From a virus: a stretch of 64,000 nucleotides of DNA. Shown here piece after piece: positions 1 through 8,048 of this stretch. Below the pieces are notes generated by a model. It had not been told where the DNA came from. It did no database searches and saw nothing but the letters and a program-made list of their open reading frames with translations. The stretch's first letter is position 1. Each line of letters opens with the position of its first letter. The position numbers and the translations under genes were made by a program. The stretch spans positions 1 to 64,000 of the IMG/VR virus record IMGVR_UViG_3300017605_000706; one strand, 5' to 3'.

Positions 1-1
1 G

Positions 2-337
2 CTTGACGCAGATCTGTACGACGTCGACACGAATCAACGCGTTGCTTCGGGTAGACTGATTGACCTCGTGATGAATTATTTTCACACGAGCGTGGCTGGT
101 ACGTATATCCTTGTACTTGATCCGGCTTGCGCTGAGATCGACCGTCTCACGGAAGAGAACAAGCTCCTCTGGGAAGAGCTGAATCTCAAGCGGCCGCTGG
201 CCGAGATCATGTTCAGCGATTCGATGCGTGCCTGGTTGGAGCGCGAGGCTCCCCGAGAAGTTCACCTGTTCATGGCCATGCGCGAGAAGCTGCGCGCGTA
301 CGACAAGGCGCGCGGCGCAGATTCCGACGAGGAGTGA
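2..337 (+). CDS. Hypothetical protein, 5' end cut by window edge
   Basis: The frame is open from base 2, so the true start lies upstream; in-frame GTG (68) and ATG (71) are internal candidates only. The C-terminal half is charged and helical (a LTEENKLLWEEL stretch suggests a short coiled coil) and ends in acidic residues. No family recognised. GGAG inside its last codons serves as the ribosome binding site of the next gene. Confidence 0.6.
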   Translation, partial: LDADLYDVDTNQRVASGRLIDLVMNYFHTSVAGTYILVLDPACAEIDRLTEENKLLWEELNLKRPLAEIMFSDSMRAWLEREAPREVHLFMAMREKLRAYDKARGADSDEE

Positions 338-342
338 AAAAG

Positions 343-648
343 ATGACCGATACCACGATCGACGAATTGCTCTCGCGTTCGCCCCAATACGTGCGCGAAA
401 TGTACGAAGCCCTCAAGAAGGGAAACGTTTCACGCATGGAAGAGATCTACACCGTAGATCTCGCTCGGCGCCAGTTGCGGTCCGATCGGCTCGCCGATCT
501 TGAAGAAAAAGTAGCCGAATTTTGTGGCGTGTTGATCGCGCGACTCAGAGCTGCAGGTCAAGATCATAAATCTGATCACTACGCGCCAGTGCTTACGCGG
601 TTGTCTGACGTGGTAAGAATGATCCGCAATTCTCGTGAAGGGTTCTGA
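343..648 (+). CDS. Small charged hypothetical protein (101 aa)
   Basis: I chose ATG 343 because GGAG at 331-334 sits 8 bases upstream; a GTG at 334 overlapping the previous stop (GTGA) is the alternative. The protein is mainly helical with many Arg/Glu and no membrane segment. It follows the previous gene by 5 bases, so the two are probably co-transcribed. Function unknown. Confidence 0.7.
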   Translation: MTDTTIDELLSRSPQYVREMYEALKKGNVSRMEEIYTVDLARRQLRSDRLADLEEKVAEFCGVLIARLRAAGQDHKSDHYAPVLTRLSDVVRMIRNSREGF

Positions 649-651
649 ACC

Positions 652-1704
652 ATGGGCCGCAGGCTTTACCGAGTCCCTCTTGACTTTTCCTGGCCTCTCA
701 ACAAGACGTGGCAGGGCTTCCTCAACCCGCACTACGGCGAGTGCCACAAGTGCGTCGCCTGTGACGGCTCGGGCTACAGCCCCGAGGCCAAGCTATTCCG
801 CGATCAGTGGTACGGCAACGCGCCGTTCGATCCGGTCGCGTACGGCGCCAAGCTCTTGGCCGCCGACCACCCGAAGATCCGCGCGCTTGCTGTACGCAAC
901 GTCAAGAACGCGCCCGAGTACTACTTGACGCCTGCCGAACGTCGCGCTGAGAGAGACGCCCTCGCTCGAGCGAGCGCTGATCTCGAAGCGCTGCACAAGG
1001 ATCGCACCCTCGATCAGCTCAAGGCAGAACTTGACGCGCCTGCAGGTATCGAAGATCTGGAGCAGCCAGGCCTTGCGCGTTTCAGTGTTTATCGTGAGGC
1101 AGCGGTAAAGCGTGAGCAGCAGCGCCTCCTCGAGATGTGTTTCAGGAACCACTGGAGCAATAACCTGATCCAGGCCGACGTCGATGCCCTGGTCAAGGCA
1201 GATCGCCTTTACGAGTTCACACGTCGTCCTCGCAATGACGCTCAGCGCGCTGAGCTTGAGGCGTCAGGTAACCACTGGCTGTCGGAGTGGAACGGCTACA
1301 CGCCTACCGCCGAAGAGGTCAACGAGTGGTCCCTGGATGGGTTGGCGCACGACGGCATCAACGCAAACGTCTGCATCGAAGCGCGCTGCGAGCGAGAAGG
1401 CGTCCCCGATACGTGCCCCGTCTGTAACGGCAATGGCGAGCATTGGACCAGTCCTGAAGCCGAAGCGATCGCCGAGGCGTGGGAGCCTCAAGATCCGCCC
1501 AAGGGCGACGGCTACCAGCTCTGGGAGACGACCAGCGAAGGCTCGCCCATCTCGCCCGTGTTCGAGACTCTCGAAGCACTCTGTGACTACGCGGCTGAGT
1601 ACTGCACGACGTTTGGCAGCTTCACGGCTACCGTCGACGAGTGGCGCCAGATGCTCGACGCTGACTTTGTTCACGCCAAGCGCGGCAACGCGATTTTCAT
1701 GTGA
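652..1704 (+). CDS. Phage protein with two DnaJ-type zinc motifs (350 aa)
   Basis: Two Cys motifs of the DnaJ central-domain style are visible: CHKCVACDGSGYSPEA near residues 31-46 and CPVCNGNGEHW near 254-264. Each supplies CxxCxGxG-like zinc ligands, far apart in sequence, as if two half-sites pair. The C-terminal third is rich in aromatic and acidic residues. I believe similar proteins occur widely in phages as uncharacterised genes, but that is recollection. No J-domain is present, so it is not a full DnaJ. Starts 3 bases after the previous stop. Confidence 0.8.
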   Translation: MGRRLYRVPLDFSWPLNKTWQGFLNPHYGECHKCVACDGSGYSPEAKLFRDQWYGNAPFDPVAYGAKLLAADHPKIRALAVRNVKNAPEYYLTPAERRAERDALARASADLEALHKDRTLDQLKAELDAPAGIEDLEQPGLARFSVYREAAVKREQQRLLEMCFRNHWSNNLIQADVDALVKADRLYEFTRRPRNDAQRAELEASGNHWLSEWNGYTPTAEEVNEWSLDGLAHDGINANVCIEARCEREGVPDTCPVCNGNGEHWTSPEAEAIAEAWEPQDPPKGDGYQLWETTSEGSPISPVFETLEALCDYAAEYCTTFGSFTATVDEWRQMLDADFVHAKRGNAIFM

Positions 1705-1877
1705 AGCGGCGTGATCTTACTATCTGGACGAAGTTCCGTTACATATACGAGAATAATCGCGTAGGCGGCTTCGTCTGGATTGTCGACTCTGATTACGACT
1801 GGTCGACGCAAGAGAATCAGGGATCGACTGGCTGGGTGGCCGCGAAACTGGATCAAGACGTTATTGAGGAGCCTTAG
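1701..1877 (+). CDS. Short hypothetical protein (58 aa)
   Basis: GTG start overlaps the previous stop (ATGTGA), the coupling used throughout this genome. The product begins MKRRDLTIWTKFRYIYENN, is rich in Trp/Tyr/Asp and lacks a membrane segment. It resembles the N-terminal beta part of the PWEIH proteins (a short aromatic strand-rich domain) but lacks the PWEIH element; the next gene is a family member. Function unknown. Confidence 0.6.
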   Translation: MKRRDLTIWTKFRYIYENNRVGGFVWIVDSDYDWSTQENQGSTGWVAAKLDQDVIEEP

Positions 1878-1880
1878 GCC

Positions 1881-2381
1881 ATGCTGAAGCTGTGTGATTA
1901 CCGACCGGTTGCGTCTACAAAAGACGACGCGTTGGAATTCGGTCGTCTAATCGCGGACAGTAAAAACAAAGGCCTTGATCCTGGGAAGGATCCTGCGTGT
2001 GAAGCTCTTTACAGAAAACTGAATCCTGACTGGTTTCGCAACTGCGACTGCCCCATCTACCGTGGAATTCTGTGTTGCGCCGTGGCAAAGGGCGCTGTAG
2101 AGCTTCGCGCTAAGCGTTTCCAGGCAACTATCGTAGCCGCTGTCATTGTCGGCATAGGTTATCGACCCGAACCGATGAAGCTGCTCATACACTCGACAGA
2201 AAACCTTGAATCTGCTTTGGATTCGGCGTGGCCACAGATCTATGAAGCGGTTCGACACTATCCCAGAACCCTTGGACCGTACAGATCGGTGGACGGAATC
2301 CCGTGGGAAATCCACAATATCAGCGACGCGACTGATCGCAAGAACGCCGTTGAACAGTACCTGAACGAGAAATTACCTTGA
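1881..2381 (+). CDS. PWEIH-family paralogue 1 (166 aa)
   Basis: The C-terminus carries the family signature SVDGIPWEIHNISD followed by a helix ending in the protein's last residues. The N-terminal half contains CDCPIYRGILCC, giving the family's second landmark, Y-R-G at the start of a beta strand. Two extra Cys pairs near YRG are peculiar to this copy. It is among the longest of the 17 paralogues (usual range about 100-168 aa). No membrane segment or signal peptide; probably cytoplasmic. Function unknown. Confidence 0.75.
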   Translation: MLKLCDYRPVASTKDDALEFGRLIADSKNKGLDPGKDPACEALYRKLNPDWFRNCDCPIYRGILCCAVAKGAVELRAKRFQATIVAAVIVGIGYRPEPMKLLIHSTENLESALDSAWPQIYEAVRHYPRTLGPYRSVDGIPWEIHNISDATDRKNAVEQYLNEKLP

Positions 2382-2785
2382 CTACTAAGAGTAACTACAT
2401 CGCAGCTCGCCGCGCCGCGCTTGCCGCTGCGACTCAATACGGCGCAGCTTTGGGGCAGGATCTAGACGCGAACGATCTACACGTCAAGCTCGAAGCCGCC
2501 CAACTGGCGCAGAGAGTGGCGTTCGAGGCGTGGGATCCCACCGCGTTTCGGGTGTTCACTGCGTGGGAGGTTTACGCCGACGCGTACCACGACGCAGCGG
2601 ACACCTTGGAGCCTCTTTCTGTGGATGCGACAGCAGACGAAGTCACTGCCATGATCTCGTTGATCAAGAGTGATCCGAGTGCAGCTGCGGCGCGGCAAAA
2701 GTACGAAGAAGCCGTCGCTGCAGCTGGCGGGCGCACTATCGAAGTGATCCGCGAACTGATGACAACGGAAGACGAAGGTAAGTGA
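2378..2785 (+). CDS. Ala-rich helical hypothetical protein (135 aa)
   Basis: TTG start overlaps the previous stop (TTGA). The protein is almost all alpha-helical, Ala-rich and acidic at the C-terminus, with no Cys. Its stop overlaps the next GTG start. No family recognised. Confidence 0.65.
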   Translation: MTTKSNYIAARRAALAAATQYGAALGQDLDANDLHVKLEAAQLAQRVAFEAWDPTAFRVFTAWEVYADAYHDAADTLEPLSVDATADEVTAMISLIKSDPSAAAARQKYEEAVAAAGGRTIEVIRELMTTEDEGK

Positions 2786-2961
2786 AGCCCTGGAAACGCG
2801 TGGTTCACGCCATTATCGGCTTGGTCTTGATCGGGCGGACCCTCGCGGTGCTGGTCGCCTTAGACCACGGCAACTGGAACGGATCGCGTCAGGATGGTGC
2901 AATCATGCTGCTAGCCATTGCTGTCTGGATCTTGCTCGACCGCAAGAAAGATGTTGAGTGA
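2782..2961 (+). CDS. Small two-helix membrane protein (59 aa)
   Basis: GTG start overlaps the previous stop (GTGA). Two hydrophobic segments are visible, residues about 8-26 and 41-52, separated by a polar loop, with basic residues at the N-terminus and a KK pair at the C-terminus. Holin-like topology is possible, but it lies in an accessory/early block away from the lysis enzymes, so I do not assign a role. Confidence 0.6.
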   Translation: MKPWKRVVHAIIGLVLIGRTLAVLVALDHGNWNGSRQDGAIMLLAIAVWILLDRKKDVE

Positions 2962-4077
2962 ATGCCACACCTGAAGAATTTCATCGCTGAAAACCCGTCC
3001 GACTGGCTCCCCAAGCTCGTCGAGACGTACAAGATCGACGCCGTTACTGCCGGTGACTTGGTCTCGCTCAAGTACGACCAGATCAACTCGCCGATGGCCG
3101 ATCCGATCGTCCAAGAATGCCGTGGAGTGATCGTCCACGTCCCAACCGGCGCCGTGTTGGCGCATCCCTACAACAAGTTCTGGAATCACGGCGAGCACCT
3201 GGCCGCAACGATCGACTGGTCGACTGCGCGCGTTCAAGACAAGCTCGATGGATCCTTGATGATCTTGTACTGGCACCCAGCGAACGGCGCTTGGCAAGTC
3301 GCCTCGAGCGGCAACCCTATCGCAGGCGGGCGTTTGGGCAAGCTCTCTTCGTCGTTTGCCGAAGCCTTCTGGGATACGTGGCGAACCCTGCGCATGACCC
3401 TACCGCGCATTCTGTTTCGGCGCGCTACGCTTATGTTCGAGTTCTGCAGCCCTGAAAACAGGGTTGTCTGCAGGTACCCCACACCGAGGATCGTTCTTCA
3501 CGGCGCTCGTTGGCTCGACGGCGAGCATGAGTTTTCTCGCGGTGACCTTATGGTGCTGGCAGACGAGATCGGCGCAGAGCTAATCCGTGAATGGCGCCTC
3601 AATGACCCTGCACTCGCGCTTCAGGACGCCGCTGCATTGGACCCAACGACACACGAAGGCTTCGTTGTCGTCGATGACTACTTCAACCGAGTCAAGATCA
3701 AGAGCCCGCGCTACGTCGCGCTTCACCACCTCAAGGGCAACGGTGCTGCGACAACTCGTCGAGCGATCGCCCTCTGGAAAGCCGGCGAAGTGGGCGAGCT
3801 GCTCGCGCACTTTCCCGAGCTGGTCCCAGATGTTCAGCCGGTGATCGACACGCTCTCTCTTGCTGCGGAAGCCGCTTACCAGCTTTGGCGTAGCGCCAGC
3901 GAGACGAGCGCTACCCGTAAAGACTTCGCGCTCGCCGTCAAAGACTCGCCTGTCGCGTCGGTCTGTTTCAAGCTGTACTCTCACGAAGCTCCGTCGCTGG
4001 ACGCAGCGCTCAGTATCCTACGAGACCTGAGCCTGGTTACGCTTGAGCAGCTCGTAGAGACTTTGACACGAAAGTAG
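2962..4077 (+). CDS. RNA ligase, T4 Rnl1-like nucleotidyltransferase
   Basis: ATP-dependent ligase of the covalent nucleotidyltransferase superfamily. Visible motifs: ECRGVIV (52-58), NKFWNHGE (71-78), motif I KLDGS (94-98) with Lys94 as the predicted adenylated residue, FEFCSPENRVV (159-169) as motif III/IIIa, EGFVV (232-236) as motif IV, and KIKSPRYV (245-252) as motif V. Length (371 aa) matches T4 Rnl1. The family seals nicked RNA, classically repairing tRNAs cut by host anticodon nucleases. No polynucleotide kinase partner is visible in the window, so ends may be healed by another enzyme or the substrate may differ. Confidence 0.88.
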   Translation: MPHLKNFIAENPSDWLPKLVETYKIDAVTAGDLVSLKYDQINSPMADPIVQECRGVIVHVPTGAVLAHPYNKFWNHGEHLAATIDWSTARVQDKLDGSLMILYWHPANGAWQVASSGNPIAGGRLGKLSSSFAEAFWDTWRTLRMTLPRILFRRATLMFEFCSPENRVVCRYPTPRIVLHGARWLDGEHEFSRGDLMVLADEIGAELIREWRLNDPALALQDAAALDPTTHEGFVVVDDYFNRVKIKSPRYVALHHLKGNGAATTRRAIALWKAGEVGELLAHFPELVPDVQPVIDTLSLAAEAAYQLWRSASETSATRKDFALAVKDSPVASVCFKLYSHEAPSLDAALSILRDLSLVTLEQLVETLTRK

Positions 4078-4081
4078 CCAC

Positions 4082-4864
4082 ATGACCGACGAGGAAATTA
4101 ACAAGTTCGAAGCGCTGCTGAAGGCAGCCACTCCGCAAAAGTGCGTCATCGCAAAAGGCGACCCACCCCGATGCTGTGTTCATGACGTGCTGACAGATTG
4201 GGAGGACGGCGACTGGCGTTGCCCCTACGGCGATACGCGATACTTTATCCCGGAGCGAGATCGGCCGCTACTTCGCACCACCCGTATCTACGGTCCTCGC
4301 CTAATTCAGGAGATCCGACGGCTGCGTAAGCCGTACCAGGAAGCGCTCTCGGCTGTCGCCGATCAGATCTGCGACGCGTCAGCGAAGAAGCTCGTTGAGA
4401 TCACTGCCGAGCGCGACGCCTTGCGTGTCGAGGTTGAACAGCTTCGTGAGGATGAACGGATGCTATTCCCGCATGAACGTCTGGACGTGATGCGGTCCGA
4501 GAACAAGATACTACGCGACGAAGTAGATCGGCTCAAGCACAGCCTAAAGATGGCGCGCTACGACCATGTCAACGACAAGGCGCTCGATACTCAGCGTGAA
4601 CGCTACGAGAAGGCACAAGAAGAGATCGAGACGACGGATAAGCGGCTCGGCGCATACTTCGACGACGCCATTAAGGACATTGACCAACTCCGTCGTGAAC
4701 GCGACGGTGCGTGCGGGCACCTTGCGGCATGTACCGCAGAGCGCGATGCGGCTCGGCAGATCGCACGTGAATTTCATCGCTACGTGCCAAGGCACAACAC
4801 GTCAGACCCAGAGTTCCCGTGCGATTGCGCCGCCTGTGACCCGCCAGACTGGCTAAAAGGCTGA
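4082..4864 (+). CDS. Coiled-coil protein with terminal Cys pairs (260 aa)
   Basis: Begins MTDEEINKFEALLKAATP and ends in CDCAACDPPDWL, both shared with the gene at 5085. The N-terminus has a Cys/His cluster (C20, CC near 30, C47) and the middle (about 105-240) is a long Glu/Arg/Leu-rich coiled coil. Probably an oligomeric scaffold with small zinc-binding ends. A paralogue pair in tandem suggests a local duplication. No known function. Confidence 0.75.
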   Translation: MTDEEINKFEALLKAATPQKCVIAKGDPPRCCVHDVLTDWEDGDWRCPYGDTRYFIPERDRPLLRTTRIYGPRLIQEIRRLRKPYQEALSAVADQICDASAKKLVEITAERDALRVEVEQLREDERMLFPHERLDVMRSENKILRDEVDRLKHSLKMARYDHVNDKALDTQRERYEKAQEEIETTDKRLGAYFDDAIKDIDQLRRERDGACGHLAACTAERDAARQIAREFHRYVPRHNTSDPEFPCDCAACDPPDWLKG

Positions 4865-4871
4865 AAACCAC

Positions 4872-5078
4872 ATGAAAGTATCCGGCGTTAACCATTGGGT
4901 CGGAAAGCCCATTCCGCCTCATCTTCAAGGCCAAGGCCCTTTCGAACTGTCGTTGGAAGACTTCGAGTCATTGACCCTGTACTATGACGTCATGCTTCGG
5001 CGTATCTCAACGCCTGGTGAAGACACCGAGTTTCACATCTTCCTCGACGACAGGGGACGGTCGTTTCGCCAGAGGTAA
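4872..5078 (+). CDS. Small acidic hypothetical protein (68 aa)
   Basis: ATG follows the previous stop by a few bases. Starts MKVSGVNHWVGKPIPPHL and is acidic in the middle. It sits between the two coiled-coil paralogues. The opening resembles MKTDGVNYFVG in the gene at 8049-8492, possibly a shared N-terminal patch. Function unknown. Confidence 0.65.
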   Translation: MKVSGVNHWVGKPIPPHLQGQGPFELSLEDFESLTLYYDVMLRRISTPGEDTEFHIFLDDRGRSFRQR

Positions 5079-5084
5079 AAAACT

Positions 5085-5663
5085 ATGACCGACGAAGAGA
5101 TCAACAAGCTCGAGGCGTTGGTTGCCGCGGCGACGCCGACTGAACGAGAAGACTGCGGCCCACCTCTGTGCCCGCGCTGCAAGAGCGAGTGGACGCTCGA
5201 CGCGGGCATGGAAATCCCGGAGCACCGTCATTGCTGGCTGTGCGCGACCGCGGTTCTTGACGAAGCCCTCCCAGCCATGGCAGCTCTGGTCGCCGAGGTG
5301 CGCCGGCTGAGCACGACGCAGTGCCGCGAATGCGGCGCCCGGCTCCTCTTCTCGGCGCGGAAACAGGGTGACGGCCTGTGCGGACCGTGCCACCGCCGCG
5401 CGGCGGGCACCCAGACCGAGGCCGACATCGAGCGCGACGACCTGCGAGCTGAGATCGAGCGGTTGCGAGTCGAGGCCGTTGAAAGTCGAGCCAACGCGAT
5501 CCAGGCCGAGGCAGTATTTGACGAGGCGGCCAGGAGACTGGAGGCCGAGCGCGCCGAAGCTAGACGGATCGCGCGGCAGTACCACGCTGCCTGGGAGGCC
5601 GAGACTGCGCTGTTCCCGCCGCGCATCGACGGCGGCCCACCAGACTGGCTGGTGAAGCCATGA
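5085..5663 (+). CDS. Coiled-coil protein with zinc ribbons, paralogue of 4082 gene
   Basis: Shares the MTDEEINKLEAL start and the PPDWL ending with the upstream paralogue. Two zinc-ribbon-like clusters are visible: CPRCKSEW (about 28-35) with HCWLC (49-53), then CRECGARLLF (about 83-92) with CGPCHRR (102-108). A Glu/Arg coiled coil covers about 118-170. A role in binding nucleic acid or protein through the ribbons is inferred only. Confidence 0.75.
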   Translation: MTDEEINKLEALVAAATPTEREDCGPPLCPRCKSEWTLDAGMEIPEHRHCWLCATAVLDEALPAMAALVAEVRRLSTTQCRECGARLLFSARKQGDGLCGPCHRRAAGTQTEADIERDDLRAEIERLRVEAVESRANAIQAEAVFDEAARRLEAERAEARRIARQYHAAWEAETALFPPRIDGGPPDWLVKP

Positions 5664-5809
5664 ACAAGAAACCCAAGTCTCGAGAGCAAGTCGCCGCAGA
5701 TAAGCTGCTGAAGCTGGGAGCTACTCATAGCATCGTCGGCTGGCGGCAAGACGGCATCTTTCTCGCCAAGTCAGCCACCGAAGCGCTGCGTATTCTTAAC
5801 GGAAATTAG
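5660..5809 (+). CDS. Short hypothetical protein (49 aa)
   Basis: ATGA overlap with the previous stop. Product MNKKPKSREQVAADKLLKLG plus a short beta-like tail, ending shortly before the next ATG. Basic N-terminal helix; no recognised family. Confidence 0.55.
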   Translation: MNKKPKSREQVAADKLLKLGATHSIVGWRQDGIFLAKSATEALRILNGN

Positions 5810-5811
5810 CC

Positions 5812-6027
5812 ATGACAATCGACATCGAGATCACGGCAAAGAAGTGCTACGACGCCTATCGGGATCAGCGCATCAACCACGAAGAAGACGGCGCCGACCC
5901 CTACGAAGTAGGCCTCCCCGACTGGAACGATCTCCCTGATTACAAGCGGGACCGCTTCCGAGCCGCTGCACGCGCGGCCTACGCAGCCATCGCCAAGCAG
6001 ATTATGCAGATCGCGAACGAGCCCTAG
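5812..6027 (+). CDS. Small hypothetical protein (71 aa)
   Basis: Helical, with LPDWNDLPDYKRDRFRAAAR in the middle, a pattern I associate with small uncharacterised phage proteins. It is the last plus-strand gene before the strand switch and overlaps by 4 bases the end of the convergent gene at 6024. Confidence 0.7.
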   Translation: MTIDIEITAKKCYDAYRDQRINHEEDGADPYEVGLPDWNDLPDYKRDRFRAAARAAYAAIAKQIMQIANEP

Positions 6028-6245
6028 GCAGCCTCGTCCAGCCAAACGATCTGTGTATCACCACCGTGTCCGTGCACGGCCTCAAGCTCTTTCACCGACG
6101 TCCAGATGCTCACGCATCGATAGGGCGTCATCCATGTTACGGCGCACATACCGTTAGAGAACTCGCAGCCTTCGGCGACCACGCCCGTCCCGCTAACGCC
6201 GCTGTGGTCCTTTTCGCGCTGCAGGTGAAATCGTCGGATGTTCAT
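6024..6245 (-). CDS. Conserved phage-type small protein (73 aa)
   Basis: Contains RRFHLQREKDHSGVSGTG, VVAEGCEF and VHGHGGDTQIVWLD, a pattern I recall from many phage and bacterial small proteins of unknown function (beta-rich, about 70-80 aa). Converges with the gene at 5812. Function unknown, but the pattern makes it a confident gene. Confidence 0.8.
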   Translation of the reverse strand: MNIRRFHLQREKDHSGVSGTGVVAEGCEFSNGMCAVTWMTPYRCVSIWTSVKELEAVHGHGGDTQIVWLDEAA

Positions 6246-6269
6246 AGATTGCTTTTCCAGCCGCGCAGT

Positions 6270-6659
6270 CTATCGAATTCGATGCGCCTTGTATACGTCT
6301 GTCGCGATCTTGCGCGTTTCAGGATCATCGATGTCGTGGATCTCCCACGGCAAGTCGTCGAACGGCTCAATTTGATCCGCGTCTGAGTACGTAAGCCGCC
6401 ACGGGATCCCGTCCGCGTTGCGCCAGTTCGCGTCTGCCCATTCAGTCAGCTCAAACACGCTCATCTCGGGCGCTGACACTAGCCGAGGCTCCTCGAACAA
6501 GCACACCCAATGGGGATAAAGATCGCGACGGCGCGTTCTTAGGAGCGGCAGATACCCCAATATGACCACGTGATTCGGCGACCGCACCGTACCGATACGA
6601 ACGCCTCGGTACTTATACGTCACACGTAAGCGGTCGGTTAAACACGGTGCGTGTGCCAT
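6270..6659 (-). CDS. PWEIH-family paralogue 2, with duplicated motif (129 aa)
   Basis: The N-terminal landmark is YKYRGVRIG. The C-terminal region has two PW elements in series, ADGIPWRLTY and then FDDLPWEIHDIDD, as if the signature had been partly duplicated. Ends with a short helix. Its start overlaps the end of the upstream paralogue by about 20 bases. First of three consecutive family members on the minus strand. Confidence 0.72.
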   Translation of the reverse strand: MAHAPCLTDRLRVTYKYRGVRIGTVRSPNHVVILGYLPLLRTRRRDLYPHWVCLFEEPRLVSAPEMSVFELTEWADANWRNADGIPWRLTYSDADQIEPFDDLPWEIHDIDDPETRKIATDVYKAHRIR

Positions 6660-6970
6660 GCGGCCATCGCGATATTTCGCGCCTCTTTGTCAACGATCCG
6701 ATGGATCTCCCACGGAACTCCGTCCGCAGAAATCACCCCCTCTAACCATTCAGGGCTATCGAACCCGTACTTCTGAAGATGCGCATCAAGTTCCCTGTAA
6801 GCGTTCTCAGCAAACTCAGGGCTGTTCATCTTGTCAAGTAGCAGATCGGGAAGCTCCGTGTACTGGTCCTCGTGTACGCTCGTGGCGATGATCCGTGTCC
6901 ACCCACTGCGATGGACGTACAGTGTGAAGCCTCTGTAGACCAGCGTCCTAGCGGTTGAGTTGGAAAGCAC
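6638..6970 (-). CDS. PWEIH-family paralogue 3 (110 aa)
   Basis: Landmarks LVYRGFTLYVHRSGW and SADGVPWEIHRIVD. I chose GTG 6970, which gives a short overlap with the upstream gene like that of its neighbours; a longer frame reaches an ATG at 7051 but would overlap the upstream paralogue by more than 100 bases. The region between the landmarks is helical and acidic. Function unknown. Confidence 0.68.
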   Translation of the reverse strand: MLSNSTARTLVYRGFTLYVHRSGWTRIIATSVHEDQYTELPDLLLDKMNSPEFAENAYRELDAHLQKYGFDSPEWLEGVISADGVPWEIHRIVDKEARNIAMAAWHTHRV

Positions 6971-7256
6971 TGATCGCTTCTTGTCGTGCTTCGGGGTCGT
7001 CGATATCGTGAAGCTCCCATGGGATACCGTCAACGGCGCGTAACGAAACACTTCGACGCCGCGCGTTCTTCACGTTCCCCCAACGCGCGTCGATCACTTC
7101 TCGCATGTCGGCTGGTAGGTCGCTGCCAGAAAGCGTGAACGACGCCAGCAGAACGCGCGTGCTACGATCCGAGTAGGCGTACAGATCTAGAAGCGTCACG
7201 TCCTCTTCGAACCAGACGCCTCGATATTCGCCCTGCTGCAGCCCCTGCATGTTCAC
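6948..7256 (-). CDS. PWEIH-family paralogue 4 (102 aa)
   Basis: Landmarks EYRGVWFEED and AVDGIPWELHDIDDPEAR. GTG at 7256 has AAGG six bases upstream; ATG at 7250 is nearly as good. The compact copy shows the minimal architecture: YRG strand, short linker, PWE(I/L)H, Ala-rich helix. Confidence 0.72.
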   Translation of the reverse strand: MNMQGLQQGEYRGVWFEEDVTLLDLYAYSDRSTRVLLASFTLSGSDLPADMREVIDARWGNVKNARRRSVSLRAVDGIPWELHDIDDPEARQEAISAFQLNR

Positions 7257-7264
7257 GAGGGGCC

Positions 7265-7537
7265 TTACTTCACCCAGGCGCGCGTCTTACCTTCAGCCAG
7301 GAGTTTCTCTCGACGCTTCTCGCGCCAAGCGTCGCCGAGTGCGGGATGCGGATCGAGGACGTCCGCGTCTAGGTTGGAATGGCCATTGTCAGAATCCGCA
7401 TCGTAGAAGTATCCATGAAAATCGGTCACTGCTTGCAGCGCGGGCGAGCCGCAGCAGCCACACCCGGCGATCGCGATCCCGTACTTGGCCGACAACGCAG
7501 TCAGCTCTTTCATGAACTCGTCGAAATTAGCGTTCAT
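7265..7537 (-). CDS. Conserved phage-type small Cys protein (90 aa)
   Basis: Contains LTALSAKYGIAIAGCGCCGS, a pattern (…KYGI.I.GCGCCGSP) I recall from small uncharacterised phage proteins. The GCGCCGSP cluster may bind metal. Its start region overlaps the end of the next upstream gene by 4 bases. Role unknown. Confidence 0.75.
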   Translation of the reverse strand: MNANFDEFMKELTALSAKYGIAIAGCGCCGSPALQAVTDFHGYFYDADSDNGHSNLDADVLDPHPALGDAWREKRREKLLAEGKTRAWVK

Positions 7538-7755
7538 TGGCCTGCCTTTCTGAACACGCGCAGCCCGTGGCGCACGAGAGCCACCTCGTCTTCACGCCAG
7601 TCGCCATCATGAATCGCGTCTTCGGCCATGACGCGAAGAAGCGCCATCGGCGTACCGCCGATCAGACGATCCGTAAGATCTTCACCGTACCTGACGACGG
7701 CAAGCGCGCGCAAAGACGAACGCGCAGATTCGATTTCTTCTTGGGTAGGCTTCAT
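7534..7755 (-). CDS. Small hypothetical protein (73 aa)
   Basis: Helical and charged, starting MKPTQEEIESARSSLRAL; stop overlaps the start of the downstream gene (TCAT on the plus strand). No family recognised. Confidence 0.65.
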   Translation of the reverse strand: MKPTQEEIESARSSLRALAVVRYGEDLTDRLIGGTPMALLRVMAEDAIHDGDWREDEVALVRHGLRVFRKAGQ

Positions 7756-7760
7756 AGTTC

Positions 7761-8045
7761 CTACTTTGACGGCTTCGCGCCTGAAATGTTCAGCGCGATC
7801 TTGTCCTCAAGCTCCGGCGGGTTTTCCACCGGTTGCCGTCCCCACCAGCGCCCGATGCTCGCGCAGAGCATTGTACGTGCCTTGGCTGTCGGCAACATCT
7901 GGTAGATATCGTATCGCCACGAAACCTCTTCGGGCTTGGCGTTCTTGTGCTTGCTATTGCCGTGACGTAGCCGGCGAAGAAGGCTGGCAACCTCGTCGGG
8001 GTGCCTCGTTAGCGCCTCTCGATACGTCAAGTCACAGAGCTTCAT
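7761..8045 (-). CDS. Basic hypothetical protein (94 aa)
   Basis: Starts MKLCDLTYREALTRHPDEVA; basic and helical, with SIGRWWGRQP in the middle. Part of the minus-strand accessory operon. No recognised domain. Confidence 0.65.
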   Translation of the reverse strand: MKLCDLTYREALTRHPDEVASLLRRLRHGNSKHKNAKPEEVSWRYDIYQMLPTAKARTMLCASIGRWWGRQPVENPPELEDKIALNISGAKPSK

Positions 8046-8048
8046 GCA

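Noticed and set aside
2782-2961. Holin assignment for the two-helix protein
   Set aside because: Topology fits but the gene lies far from the lysis-type enzymes and next to an RNA ligase, so no role is assigned.
5007-5585. Minus-strand frame opposite the zinc coiled-coil gene
   Set aside because: The plus-strand protein has conserved Cys ribbons and paralogy with 4082; the antisense frame has no recognisable feature.
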